Shown here: positions 1-7,327 of the stretch, piece after piece
How the letters are laid out: every line of letters begins with the position of its first letter
How positions within the stretch are numbered: position 1 is the first letter of the stretch
IMG/VR virus record: IMGVR_UViG_3300025418_001603
Location: 1-21,245 of that record
Source: a virus
Direction: 5' to 3' (one strand)
DNA: 21,245 bases
The notes under the pieces: model-generated
The model's input: the letters and a program-made list of their open reading frames with translations, nothing else
Database searches by the model: none
Told to the model about the DNA's origin: nothing
Program-made: the position numbers and the translations under genes

Positions 1-301
1 AACTTATAGCGGCGGAGGTGGTTCTGGAGGTGGTTCAGGCGGAGGCGGCAATGGTTCCTTTAATTCAACTGGCGGAGCAGGTACAAACAACCTAGGCGGC
101 GGCGGCGGTGGAGCTAATGATTCAAACACTGGAAGACCAGGCGGAAATGGTGGTTCTGGAGTAGTTGTTATCGCTTACCCAACATCACTTCCAACACTTG
201 GTACAATTGGTGCAGGCCTTACGTATACATATAGCACATCTTCAAGATCGGGCTACAGAGTTTATACATTTACAGCGGGAACGGGGACGGTTAGCTTCTA
301 A
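1..301 (+). CDS. Glycine-rich tail adhesin, C-terminal part only
   Basis: This reading frame enters from the left edge and ends at a TAA at 299-301. Its visible 99 residues are a polyglycine-rich stretch (runs of Gly broken by Ser, Asn and Ala), then GGSGVVVIAYP, then a short beta-rich tail ending YRVYTFTAGTGTVSF. The GGSG-hydrophobic-xxY signature closes the glycine-rich domain of phage tail adhesins, and three other genes here share it. The final Tyr/Thr/Phe strand resembles the element that opens such a domain in the genes at 4407 and 12164. The protein therefore stops just where another module would begin. By family it should lie at a tail-fibre tip and help bind the host surface. The N-terminus is outside the window. 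The stop overlaps the next start as TAATG, suggesting translational coupling. Confidence 0.85.
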   Translation, partial: TYSGGGGSGGGSGGGGNGSFNSTGGAGTNNLGGGGGGANDSNTGRPGGNGGSGVVVIAYPTSLPTLGTIGAGLTYTYSTSSRSGYRVYTFTAGTGTVSF

Positions 302-684
302 TGGCACACTATGCATTTATTGATGAAAATAACATCGTTGTTCAAGTAATTGTTGGCAAAGATGAAACAGAATTTGTGGAAGGCATTGAAAGCTGGGAGA
401 AACATTATTCTGAGATACATAATTTAAGATGCTTAAGAACTTCCTACAATACACGTGGCGGAGATCACACTGATGGAAAGGAACCTTTTAGAAAAAATTA
501 TGCGGGAATAGGGTATACTTATGATGAGAAAAGAGATGCCTTTATTCCTCCAAAAAATTACCCATCTTGGGTTTTAAACGAAGATACTTGCATCTGGGAA
601 CCTCCAGTGCCTCGTCCACAATTTGGTGAAAAACCATTTGTTTGGGATGAAGAACTTAGTAAATGGCTAGAAGTAGCTGATTAA
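301..684 (+). CDS. Small Trp-rich phage protein, copy 1
   Basis: This 127-residue protein belongs to a family I recognise from aquatic phages but whose function I do not know. The N-terminus (MAHYAFIDENNIVVQVIVG) is a small beta unit. The middle holds the block TSYNTRGG...FRKNYAGIGYTYD (about residues 47-74). The C-terminus is a Trp/Pro repeat: PSWVLNEDTCIWEPP, then FVWDEELSKW. Copies occur at 6271 and 7320, with a C-terminal half-copy at 7699. Copies 1 and 2 both directly or closely follow a glycine-rich adhesin gene. That suggests a fibre-associated partner, such as an assembly chaperone or tip protein, but this is inference from position. The ATG overlaps the upstream TAA by one base. No strong Shine-Dalgarno is present, which fits coupled initiation. 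Confidence 0.85.
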   Translation: MAHYAFIDENNIVVQVIVGKDETEFVEGIESWEKHYSEIHNLRCLRTSYNTRGGDHTDGKEPFRKNYAGIGYTYDEKRDAFIPPKNYPSWVLNEDTCIWEPPVPRPQFGEKPFVWDEELSKWLEVAD

Positions 685-712
685 AAACAAATAGTAGAGT
701 AAGAGTAAATTT

Positions 713-1456
713 ATGAGCAAAGACACCATAAATGTCTATTGGGCACCACAGGCATCCTATGAAATAGATGGCAAGAACTGGAACATGCTATATCCAGAGC
801 CAACAAATCTTTTTGCTGAAATGCAAAAATTAAAAACCCCAGAAGCGGGCACAAGAACTTATTTTTCATGCCCAGCAACAAGTAAAAGATTTAAAAATAC
901 CTATGTTTTTAGAAATGATCTATTTTCAAGTTATACCTATGATTTTACTTTAGGGGAGGGTAAAAATTATTTTACCCCAGTAAGTCCAACCTATCTTAAT
1001 ACAGAAGTAAAAAGACCACCATCAATTAAAACTGGTCCACTTGTGGAGTTTAAGCTATTCTACTCTGTATTTGCAGATGAGCCACTTGAAGCTTCTTTTA
1101 CTCCACCAATGATGCATCCCGCCCAATATACAAGATATGGAACTAGCATACCTGGAGATTTTGATATTGGTCAATGGTTCAGGCCATATCCGCTTGAAAT
1201 GCAAATGTGGAATATGAAAGGCGAGTTCCATCTAAAAGAAGGTGAACCTTTATTTTATGTTTATTTTAATACTGACAAAAAGATCAACCTTCAAAGATTT
1301 GAAATGAATGCAAAGATTAATTCCTACATAGATGCATGCTCTACTTCTTCACAGGTATGGGGCATGGGCGTTCCTTTGGTAAAAAGATATCAAAGGTTTA
1401 AAGAGTCTAAGATGCGGGAAATGGTCTTGAATGAAATTAAAGCAAATCTAGTATAA
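713..1456 (+). CDS. Conserved phage protein of unknown function
   Basis: This 247-residue globular protein starts MSKDTINVYWAPQ and is rich in Tyr, Phe and Pro. It has no signal peptide, membrane segment, low-complexity region or catalytic motif that I can identify. The opening INVYWAP...NWNMLYPEP resembles conserved hypothetical proteins of aquatic phages, though I cannot name a family with certainty. The C-terminus is basic and helical (RYQRFKESKMREMVLNEIKA). It sits between two fibre modules, 28 bases after the copy-1 Trp-rich gene and 62 bases before the FN3 adhesin. A virion or assembly role is plausible by context only. Upstream there is only a weak purine-rich stretch (AGAGTAAGAG) before the ATG. 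Confidence 0.8.
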   Translation: MSKDTINVYWAPQASYEIDGKNWNMLYPEPTNLFAEMQKLKTPEAGTRTYFSCPATSKRFKNTYVFRNDLFSSYTYDFTLGEGKNYFTPVSPTYLNTEVKRPPSIKTGPLVEFKLFYSVFADEPLEASFTPPMMHPAQYTRYGTSIPGDFDIGQWFRPYPLEMQMWNMKGEFHLKEGEPLFYVYFNTDKKINLQRFEMNAKINSYIDACSTSSQVWGMGVPLVKRYQRFKESKMREMVLNEIKANLV

Positions 1457-1481
1457 TTTATGATATTGGTTTTATTTAGGC

Positions 1482-1512
1482 TATAATAAGTCTATAATCT
1501 AATAAACTAGGA
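1482..1512 (+). promoter_or_regulatory. Candidate promoter and RBS before the FN3 adhesin gene
   Basis: The 62-base gap before the ATG at 1519 contains two perfect TATAAT hexamers, at 1482-1487 and 1493-1498. A short Shine-Dalgarno-like TAGGA lies at 1508-1512, six bases from the ATG. No convincing -35 box is visible. If the second hexamer is used, the leader would be about 14 bases. In AT-rich DNA such hexamers arise by chance, so this is moderate evidence only. Confidence 0.4.
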
Positions 1513-1518
1513 TGTGAA

Positions 1519-3477
1519 ATGGCTGTTTCTAACTACCCCGCACCAAGGCTACCAATCAATAACTCCCAATGGAGATATACGGCGGTAGGTGGAGAAACAT
1601 CTCTATCTGGTTATGATAACTTTGGACTACCTCTTCAATATACAGTAAATAACGAATTGCTTTATCAAAACGGTGTACTTTTAGTAAGAAATGTTGACTA
1701 TGTAGCATCCAGCGGAAACACAATTACAGGTTTAACCGCACTAGCGGCTGGGGATACAATTGAGATCCTTACCTATTCTAATTTTTCTCTTACAACAATT
1801 CCCGTCGGAAATATACAGGGTCTTGTTCAAAATTCCCAGCTTCAAAATCCATCAATTACCATAGGTTCAACAACCGTATCGTTTGGAACAACATTATCAA
1901 CTTTGACGGGATTGACAATTGATGGCACAAATAATTCTATTCATACAAATAGGGGTGCTACAAATCCAGCAACAGCAACAGCTGGAGATTTTTTTTGGAA
2001 TACTACAGCAAATGCACTACAAGTTTATAATGGAAGTTCATGGACTTCTTTTGCTCCTCCCGCTGCCCCTACTATTGGCACTGCAACTGATATTGGAACA
2101 GGGCGGGCATTTAACAACGCTGCAGCTATAGTTACATTTACTCCAAATAATACGGGGGGAGTGGCATCACAATATTTTGTTACTTCAACTCCAGGCAGTT
2201 TAACAAGTTATGGATCTTCATCTCCAATTACTATAACGGGCTTAACATCATCAACTCAATATACATTTACTGTAACCGCTCAGGGTTCATTTGGAAATAG
2301 TAATGCTTCTGCATCAACAGGATTGCTAACAGTTACTTCAGTTCCACAAGCACCAACTATTGGAACTGTTACTGCATCGGGGGCAATTGTATCAATTCCA
2401 TTTACTGCAAACGCAACTGGCGGATCAGCAATAACAAGTTACACAGTTACGTCTTCCAGTGGAAAAACTGCTACTGGGTCTTCAAGCCCCTTAAGTATAG
2501 CTGAATCTACCGCTTCATCATTTACATATACAGTTACAGCAACAAATGCAAATGGAACTTCTGCATCAAGTACTGCAAGTAATTCAATAACCACTACATT
2601 GCCAACAATTACAGGCGGAACTTTAACTTCAGATTCAACATATTATTATCGTACATTTACTGGAAATGGAACTTTATCAGTAACTAATGCAGCGTTAACA
2701 GCAGATATCTTAACAATTGCTGGTGGTGGCGGTGGTGGAGCACGTGCAGGCGGCGGCGGTGGAGCTGGTGGTGTAGTTTATACTGGTTCACAGCCTTTGT
2801 CAACTAATACATATTCAGTTACAGTAGGTGGACCAGGATCGGGTAACTCTGTGCAAGCAGGAGTTCCTGGAACTCAAGGGTCTAACTCTTCTATCACTGG
2901 AGGATCACTTTCTTTGACTGCCGCAGTGGGCGGCGGAGGCGGTGGAGCATACGCAGGACCACCAACAACAGGTGGATCTGGTGGTGGCGGTAACGACACA
3001 GAAGGCTCTGCATCATGGGCAACTGGTGCTAACGGAACAACAAACCAAGGAAATGCTGGAGGAACAGGAACAGGTAGCCCTAACTACTCAGGTGGTGGCG
3101 GTGGCGGTGCAGGATCACCAGGATCTAACTACACAAGCACTAATGGCGGAGCTGGTGGAGCTGGAACAAATTCTTATGCTACATGGCTATCAGCAATTAC
3201 TTCATCAATGTCTGGAGTATCTGGTTGGTCAGCTGCAACATCTGGGGGATACATCGCAGGCGGTGGCGGTGGTGGAACAGCATATGGAAGTGGTAACGGT
3301 GCTGGAGGACTCGGTGGCGGCGGAACAGGTGCAAATAACTCTGCAGTAGGATTAACAACCCCACCTTCAAATACTGGCGGCGGCGGTGGTGGTGGAGGCT
3401 ATCCAACCACAACATCTTCAAATGGCGGTAGTGGAATAGTAATAGTCCGCTATACAAGAGCACAGGTAGGTGGATAA
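1519..3477 (+). CDS. Tail fibre adhesin: fibre N-terminus, two FN3 domains, glycine-rich domain
   Basis: This 652-residue protein is modular. Residues 1-95 resemble a common fibre module: LLYQNGVLLVRNVDYVASSG, then a Gly-Asp before a beta strand. Residues 105-178 carry a short shaft-like stretch and the GDFFWNT...LQVYNGSSW motif common in phage fibres. Two fibronectin type III-like domains follow at about 181-273 and 276-360, each with the pattern TYTFTVTA or close to it. The rest, from about 365, is a glycine-rich domain opened by TYYYRTFTGNGTLSV and closed by GGSGIVIVRYTRAQVGG. Such glycine-rich tips are known receptor-binding elements; polyglycine-II sandwiches occur in T-even-type adhesins such as S16 gp38. 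Whether this one folds that way is inference. The stop overlaps the next gene as TAATG. Confidence 0.9.
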   Translation: MAVSNYPAPRLPINNSQWRYTAVGGETSLSGYDNFGLPLQYTVNNELLYQNGVLLVRNVDYVASSGNTITGLTALAAGDTIEILTYSNFSLTTIPVGNIQGLVQNSQLQNPSITIGSTTVSFGTTLSTLTGLTIDGTNNSIHTNRGATNPATATAGDFFWNTTANALQVYNGSSWTSFAPPAAPTIGTATDIGTGRAFNNAAAIVTFTPNNTGGVASQYFVTSTPGSLTSYGSSSPITITGLTSSTQYTFTVTAQGSFGNSNASASTGLLTVTSVPQAPTIGTVTASGAIVSIPFTANATGGSAITSYTVTSSSGKTATGSSSPLSIAESTASSFTYTVTATNANGTSASSTASNSITTTLPTITGGTLTSDSTYYYRTFTGNGTLSVTNAALTADILTIAGGGGGGARAGGGGGAGGVVYTGSQPLSTNTYSVTVGGPGSGNSVQAGVPGTQGSNSSITGGSLSLTAAVGGGGGGAYAGPPTTGGSGGGGNDTEGSASWATGANGTTNQGNAGGTGTGSPNYSGGGGGGAGSPGSNYTSTNGGAGGAGTNSYATWLSAITSSMSGVSGWSAATSGGYIAGGGGGGTAYGSGNGAGGLGGGGTGANNSAVGLTTPPSNTGGGGGGGGYPTTTSSNGGSGIVIVRYTRAQVGG

Positions 3478-3746
3478 TGTCTAAAGCATCACAAATAGCA
3501 AGATTTGCTACCAATCAAGGATATAATGCGGTACAGAGTAATGGCTCTTCAGTTACCGCCCGCAATACATTAAATATTGTAAATGCGGTAATTACAGATG
3601 ATTCTGTAAATTCCCGTACTAATGTTACAATTGGTGGTGTACAAGATAATTTAGACGGCGGTGTCGTAGATGGTATCGCTAACTATGATGGTGGAGATCC
3701 AACATCAGCAAGCTTTGTATATAATATCAATGGCGGAACGCCATGA
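3477..3746 (+). CDS. Short fibre-associated protein
   Basis: This 89-residue protein starts at the ATG overlapping the previous stop (TAATG at 3475-3479), with AGGTGG at 3468-3473 just upstream. The centre reads TARNTLNIVNAVITDDSVN then RTNVTI, a pattern seen in phage fibre proteins. The end is rich in Gly and Asp (DGGVVDGIANYDGGD) and finishes NINGGTP. It is too short to be a fibre alone and may be a shaft segment, tip or accessory. I do not know its function. Its tight coupling to the adhesin gene argues that both products are made together. Confidence 0.75.
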   Translation: MSKASQIARFATNQGYNAVQSNGSSVTARNTLNIVNAVITDDSVNSRTNVTIGGVQDNLDGGVVDGIANYDGGDPTSASFVYNINGGTP

Positions 3747-3771
3747 TAAATAAAACTGGGAGTGATGCATA

Positions 3772-4407
3772 ATGGCAGTCCAAACACAATTTCAATTCCG
3801 TAGAGGCACAGCAGCACTGTGGACATCTACAAATCCAACCCTTGCAGCGGGAGAATTGGGATATGAAACCGATACAGGTAATATCAAAATTGGAACAGGA
3901 TCAACAGCTTGGAACTCCCTTGGATATGGAACAATTACTGCAACAGGTGCAGTTACTCTTACAAATAAAACTTTAACTTCTCCAACTATTAACGGAGCAG
4001 CATTATCTGGAACTATTACAGGTTCCCCGACTTTTTCAGGAACTCCAACATTTTCGGCGGGAACTACATTAAACGCCCCAATTATTACTTATACTATTAA
4101 TGCACAAACAACTTCATATACACCAGTATTATCAGATGCAGCAGCAATTGTCACACTTAGCAATGCATCCGCAAATACATTTTCAATCCCGACAAACGGT
4201 GTAGTTGCTTATCCAATTGGTGCATCATTAACAATTATTCAAACTGGTGCGGGACAGACAACAATTCAAGCAGTAACTCCTGGCACTACTACTATTGCCT
4301 CTACTGGTGCAACATCAACAGCACCTAAATTGAGAGCACAATATTCTACTGCAACAGTTATTAAGGTTGCTACAGATACGTGGTATGTGGTAGGAGATAT
4401 TGTTTAA
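3772..4407 (+). CDS. Fibre protein with Mtd-like N-terminal motif
   Basis: This 211-residue protein begins with the motif FQFRRGTAALWTSTNPTLAA then GELGYETDTG and IKIGTGSTAWNSL (about residues 7-52). This is the head-proximal module found at the start of many phage fibres and resembles the N-terminal domain of the Bordetella phage major tropism determinant. The middle has beta-rich repeats (GTITGSPTFSGTPTFSAGTTLNAP). The C-terminal half (PVLSDAAAIVTLSNASANTF ... TWYVVGDIV) looks like a small beta fold seen at fibre ends. A GGGAG at 3758-3762 serves as ribosome binding site nine bases before the ATG. No reverse transcriptase or variable-repeat pair is in the window, so there is no sign of a diversity-generating retroelement. 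Confidence 0.85.
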   Translation: MAVQTQFQFRRGTAALWTSTNPTLAAGELGYETDTGNIKIGTGSTAWNSLGYGTITATGAVTLTNKTLTSPTINGAALSGTITGSPTFSGTPTFSAGTTLNAPIITYTINAQTTSYTPVLSDAAAIVTLSNASANTFSIPTNGVVAYPIGASLTIIQTGAGQTTIQAVTPGTTTIASTGATSTAPKLRAQYSTATVIKVATDTWYVVGDIV

Positions 4408-6077
4408 TGCCTATTATTGGAATTATAGATTCAGGTAAATCAGGACACTTAAATATTATTGCTGATATTTTAATTGTTGCTGGTGGTGGTAGTGGAAGCG
4501 GATTGGGCGCTGGTGGATCGGGCGGTGGCGGTGTAATTGCTTATTCTGCTCAAACGCTTCCTAAAAATACTAATTTGTACGCAACTGTTGGCGCTGGTGG
4601 CGCTGCAAATGGTTATCAAGGAAACAATTCATCTTTAACTAATTATGCAATAGCAGTAGGTGGTGGAATAGGTTCTTATGCAAACTCCACAGGTGGACGA
4701 GGCGGTTCAGGAGGCGGTGGGGGTGGAGGTTACGAAGCGACTGCTGGCGGTGGTGCAGGTACGGCTTTCCCTACTGGACAAGGTTATAACGGCGGTGCTG
4801 GACAAAATGGTAACGGAGCATTAGGTAAAACTAACGCTTCGGGTGGTGGCGGTGGCGCAGGTGGCGCAGGTGTAAATGGTGTTTATAATGGCGCTGCAGG
4901 AGCGGGTGGCATTGGAGCAACTTATAACACAGTAATTGGCGGAGTTAATGGACCTTATTCTTTTATTGACGCTATGGGTTCAGCAACCTCATCAGGAGAT
5001 TTACAAGGCGGACATTATTATTTTGCTGGCGGTGGCGGTGGCGGGCAAGGTGGTCAGGCATCTTCTAATGGTGCTGGCGGTTATGGCGGTGGCGGTGCTG
5101 GCGGTACAGGTAGCGTAAATGCCGTAAATGGCACAGCCAATACAGGTGGCGGTGGTGGCGGTGGTGGAAACTCTAGTGGCGGTGCTGGAACTGCTGGCGG
5201 TACAGGTGGTTCAGGTATTGTTATTGTTCGCTATCCAGGTGGACCAAGCGCTACGGGTGGCACAATTACTACAACGGGCGGATATACATATCACGCATTT
5301 AAATCTTCTGGAACATTAGCAATTGGTACTCCGCCATCAGCAAAAGCAACGGGCGGAATTATTGCTAATGATTCAACTTATATTTATCATACATTTATTA
5401 ACTCAGGTAGTTTTATTCCTAATCAAGCAATTACTGGTCAAGTTATTCAAGTTGCTGGCGGTGGTGGTGGTTCATCGTCAGGTGGAGGCGCTGGCGGTTT
5501 CCTTTATTTTTCTAGCGTTTCATTTGCATCAGGCACTACATATACAGCAACAGTAGGCGCTGGTGGACCTGGTCACTCTGCTCCAACAAACATAAATGGC
5601 GGAAATAGCACATTAACGGGTGGTTCATTATCATTAACAACTTCTTATGGTGGCGGATTTGGTTCGCAATATGAAGCAGGAGATAATGCTGGCTCGGGTG
5701 GTTCAGGTGGTGGCGGACGTCAAAGTTCTTCTGCTGGTACAGGTACAAGTGGACAGGGTAATAACGGCGGTTCGGGTACGTTTTCTTATGGCGGTGGCGG
5801 TGGCGGTGCTGGCGCTGCGGGCGGTGCTGGAACTACTACATACGGAAGTGGTGGAGATGGAACTTCGTCCTATTCCGCATGGGGATTAGCCACAGGAACA
5901 GGTGAACTATTAAACGGTACTTATTGGTATGCTGGAGGTGCTGCAGGTTATAACGGTCCCACTGGTGGAAAAGGTGGGGGTGGCGCATTAAACGCTGCTG
6001 GAATGCCAGCAACAGGTGGCGGTGGTTGTGCAAATAGTGGTGGTTCAGGTATTATTATTATTAGATATCCATTCTAA
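4407..6077 (+). CDS. Tandem double glycine-rich tail adhesin
   Basis: I place the start at 4407, not at the upstream in-frame ATG 4380. This gives a TAATG overlap with the previous stop, as at two other junctions here, and AGGAG at 4392-4396 lies ten bases ahead. The protein is then 556 residues. It has almost no N-terminal domain (MPIIGIIDSGKSGHL) before the first polyglycine domain, which closes with GGSGIVIVRYPGG near residue 265. Two HTF-type beta modules follow (GGYTYHAFKSSG, then STYIYHTFINSGSFIP). A second polyglycine domain ends the protein with GGSGIIIIRYPF. The lack of an obvious virion-attachment module suggests it caps another fibre protein, perhaps that of the preceding gene. Role in receptor binding is inferred from the family. 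Confidence 0.88.
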   Translation: MPIIGIIDSGKSGHLNIIADILIVAGGGSGSGLGAGGSGGGGVIAYSAQTLPKNTNLYATVGAGGAANGYQGNNSSLTNYAIAVGGGIGSYANSTGGRGGSGGGGGGGYEATAGGGAGTAFPTGQGYNGGAGQNGNGALGKTNASGGGGGAGGAGVNGVYNGAAGAGGIGATYNTVIGGVNGPYSFIDAMGSATSSGDLQGGHYYFAGGGGGGQGGQASSNGAGGYGGGGAGGTGSVNAVNGTANTGGGGGGGGNSSGGAGTAGGTGGSGIVIVRYPGGPSATGGTITTTGGYTYHAFKSSGTLAIGTPPSAKATGGIIANDSTYIYHTFINSGSFIPNQAITGQVIQVAGGGGGSSSGGGAGGFLYFSSVSFASGTTYTATVGAGGPGHSAPTNINGGNSTLTGGSLSLTTSYGGGFGSQYEAGDNAGSGGSGGGGRQSSSAGTGTSGQGNNGGSGTFSYGGGGGGAGAAGGAGTTTYGSGGDGTSSYSAWGLATGTGELLNGTYWYAGGAAGYNGPTGGKGGGGALNAAGMPATGGGGCANSGGSGIIIIRYPF

Positions 6078-6088
6078 GGAGAAGGCAA

Positions 6089-6268
6089 ATGACAGAAAAT
6101 AAAATTACAAAGGTTTATACCTATCAAGTAACAATGACCGTGCATCTTATTGCTGATAGTGATGAAATAGCCAAAAACCAACTTGACGACAAAGGCGGAA
6201 TAGTTACAAAAAGAGAAGTAGAATTATTAAACGCAGTACCGCTTTATGGAGAAATTGAGGAGAACTAA
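6089..6268 (+). CDS. Small protein of unknown function (59 aa)
   Basis: A perfect Shine-Dalgarno, AAGGAG at 6076-6081, overlaps the preceding stop codon and stands seven bases before this ATG. The product starts MTENKITKVYTYQVTMTVHL and contains a helical, charged segment (DSDEIAKNQLDDKGG) before KREVELLNAVPLYGEIEEN. It looks like a small alpha/beta protein with no signal, membrane or metal motif. Its own end encodes the GAGGAG that serves the next gene, so the two are translated in sequence. Function unknown. The strong ribosome binding site and conserved-looking composition make it a real gene despite its length. Confidence 0.75.
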   Translation: MTENKITKVYTYQVTMTVHLIADSDEIAKNQLDDKGGIVTKREVELLNAVPLYGEIEEN

Positions 6269-6270
6269 TT

Positions 6271-6618
6271 ATGGGACATTACGCAAAAGTAGAAAAAGGG
6301 ATTGTTACGCAAGTTATTGTTGCTGACGGACCCGATTGGTGTGAAAAAAATCTTGGCGGTGAGTGGATACAAACATCATATAACACTCACGGTGGAATTC
6401 ACTCAAATGGTAAATACCCAATCCACAAAAATTATGCGGGAATTGGATTTACTTTTGATGGCGTAGGATTTGCTGCGCCACAACCCTATAAGTCTTGGTC
6501 ATTAAATAAAGAAACTTATTTATGGGAAGCGCCAACACCAATGCCAACTGACGGCAAACAGTATTCTTGGAACGAAGATAAACAAGAATGGGTGGAGTTA
6601 GTCCCACCTACAGAATAG
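6271..6618 (+). CDS. Small Trp-rich phage protein, copy 2
   Basis: This 115-residue paralogue of the protein at 301 starts MGHYAKVEKGIVTQVIVADG. It shares the central TSYNTHGG...HKNYAGIGFTFD block and the Trp/Pro repeat (YKSWSLNKETYLWEAP, then YSWNEDKQEW). It is shorter than copy 1 because the stretch after IVADG is reduced. DNA identity is patchy, but a 17-base run including AATTATGCGGGAAT is shared with copy 1. The ribosome binding site GAGGAG (6257-6262) lies inside the upstream 59-residue gene, eight bases from the ATG. It follows the double glycine-rich adhesin, repeating the adhesin-then-Trp-rich order seen at the left edge. Function unknown, probably fibre associated. Confidence 0.85.
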   Translation: MGHYAKVEKGIVTQVIVADGPDWCEKNLGGEWIQTSYNTHGGIHSNGKYPIHKNYAGIGFTFDGVGFAAPQPYKSWSLNKETYLWEAPTPMPTDGKQYSWNEDKQEWVELVPPTE

Positions 6619-6625
6619 AGTTACT

Positions 6626-6805
6626 ATGACGGTAACTACTTATCGCTATTTATTTACCAATTTAGCGACCCAAGAAGTTATAGCCGAATTACCCTTAACG
6701 GGCGTAGGCTGCGGTGGTGGAAATGGTGGAGCTAACGGTTACGGCGGAAATGGTGGGTCTGGAATTCTTGTAATTAGATATACTCGCTCACAAGTAGGCG
6801 GTTGA
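6626..6805 (+). pseudogene. Chimeric remnant: minor-tail N-terminus joined to glycine-rich adhesin C-terminus (59 aa)
   Basis: This short open frame encodes two unrelated pieces. Residues 1-27 (MTVTTYRYLFTN, then EVIAELPLTGV) match the usual beginning of a phage minor tail protein, where a long beta-rich body normally follows. Residues 28-59 are a glycine-rich stub ending GGSGILVIRYTRSQVGG. That is almost the same C-terminus as the 652-residue adhesin at 1519 (GGSGIVIVRYTRAQVGG), although the DNA differs at many positions. The simplest reading is a large in-frame internal deletion, or a recombination join, in an adhesin gene. The frame remains open, so a mini-protein could still be made. It begins seven bases after copy 2 and has no clear Shine-Dalgarno. 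Confidence 0.65.
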
Positions 6806-6818
6806 TTTTAAAATGCAG

Positions 6819-6835
6819 TATAATAAGAATATAAA
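6819..6835 (+). promoter_or_regulatory. Candidate promoter for the HNH gene
   Basis: A perfect TATAAT lies at 6819-6824 in the 33-base gap before the HNH gene, with a second AT-rich hexamer TATAAA at 6830-6835. Initiation seven bases after the first box would leave a leader of about eight bases and no Shine-Dalgarno. No -35 box is clear. A separate promoter suits a free-standing mobile endonuclease gene. Confidence 0.4.
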
Positions 6836-6838
6836 GCT

Positions 6839-7327
6839 ATGAAATTTATCAAAGGTATTCCTGAATCTGAATATAAAAGAATTTGGCGGAACAACAACAG
6901 GGATAAAGTGCTTGCCAGCAAAAAACGTAGCTATGAAAAAAATAAGAATTCTATACTTAAAGCAAATTCTGAATATAGGCAAGAAAATCATGAGCGTAGG
7001 CTTGAAATAGAAAGAGCATCCAGAGACCGTAATATCCATAGGGTCAGGGCTTCTAAAATACTATCCCAAGCTAAGCGAAAAAAGCGAATTTCTGAGTGTA
7101 AAACTTATTATATATCAGACAAAGATTTATTAAGGTTATATACTGATCAGTGCTATAATTGTGGTAGCAGTAAAAATCAAAGCATAGATCACAGGATACC
7201 TATTTCAAGGAATGGTGATCATGGAATTGGAAATTTAATGACATTATGTAGAACATGCAATGCCAGTAAAAAAGATAGAACCATAATGGAATGGAAACTA
7301 TCAAAAATTAAAAAAGGAGATGATTAA
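6839..7327 (+). CDS. HNH homing-type endonuclease
   Basis: This 162-residue protein has a long, basic, helical N-terminal half rich in Asn, Lys, Arg and Glu (about residues 12-85) that probably contacts DNA. An HNH nuclease domain follows at about 100-155. The visible motif is C105-x2-C108, D117-H118, H128, N132 and C137-x2-C140. The two CxxC pairs should hold a structural zinc, and H118 is the likely general base. Such free-standing HNH genes are mobile in phages: they nick or cut alleles that lack them and spread by recombination. It has its own candidate promoter and sits inside the fibre cassette zone, next to a truncated adhesin. Its last eight bases overlap the next gene. Cleavage target unknown. 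Confidence 0.88.
   Translation: MKFIKGIPESEYKRIWRNNNRDKVLASKKRSYEKNKNSILKANSEYRQENHERRLEIERASRDRNIHRVRASKILSQAKRKKRISECKTYYISDKDLLRLYTDQCYNCGSSKNQSIDHRIPISRNGDHGIGNLMTLCRTCNASKKDRTIMEWKLSKIKKGDD

Noticed and set aside
2942-3349. Gln/Val/Leu-rich open frames overlapping the glycine-rich genes, here and near 5128-5889 and 13284-13547
   Set aside because: They are out-of-frame readings of GGN repeats. Composition is artificial, and the main frames carry the recognisable domains.
3197-3514. Minus-strand open frames, also near 6788-7039, 9067-9276 and 19230-19454
   Set aside because: Each is antisense to a confident gene, has unnatural composition and lacks a ribosome binding site or recognisable domain.
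4380-4406. Upstream ATG as the start of the double glycine-rich adhesin
   Set aside because: It would add MVCGRRYCL overlapping the previous gene by 28 bases. ATG 4407 gives the TAATG overlap used at other junctions and a good AGGAG spacing.
3772-4407. Diversity-generating retroelement suggested by the Mtd-like N-terminus
   Set aside because: No reverse transcriptase, template/variable repeat pair or C-type lectin target is present. The N-terminal motif is common in ordinary fibres.
4700-5220. CRISPR-like or tandem direct repeats
   Set aside because: The repetition follows glycine codons (GGT/GGC/GGA) with no constant repeat length or spacer structure.
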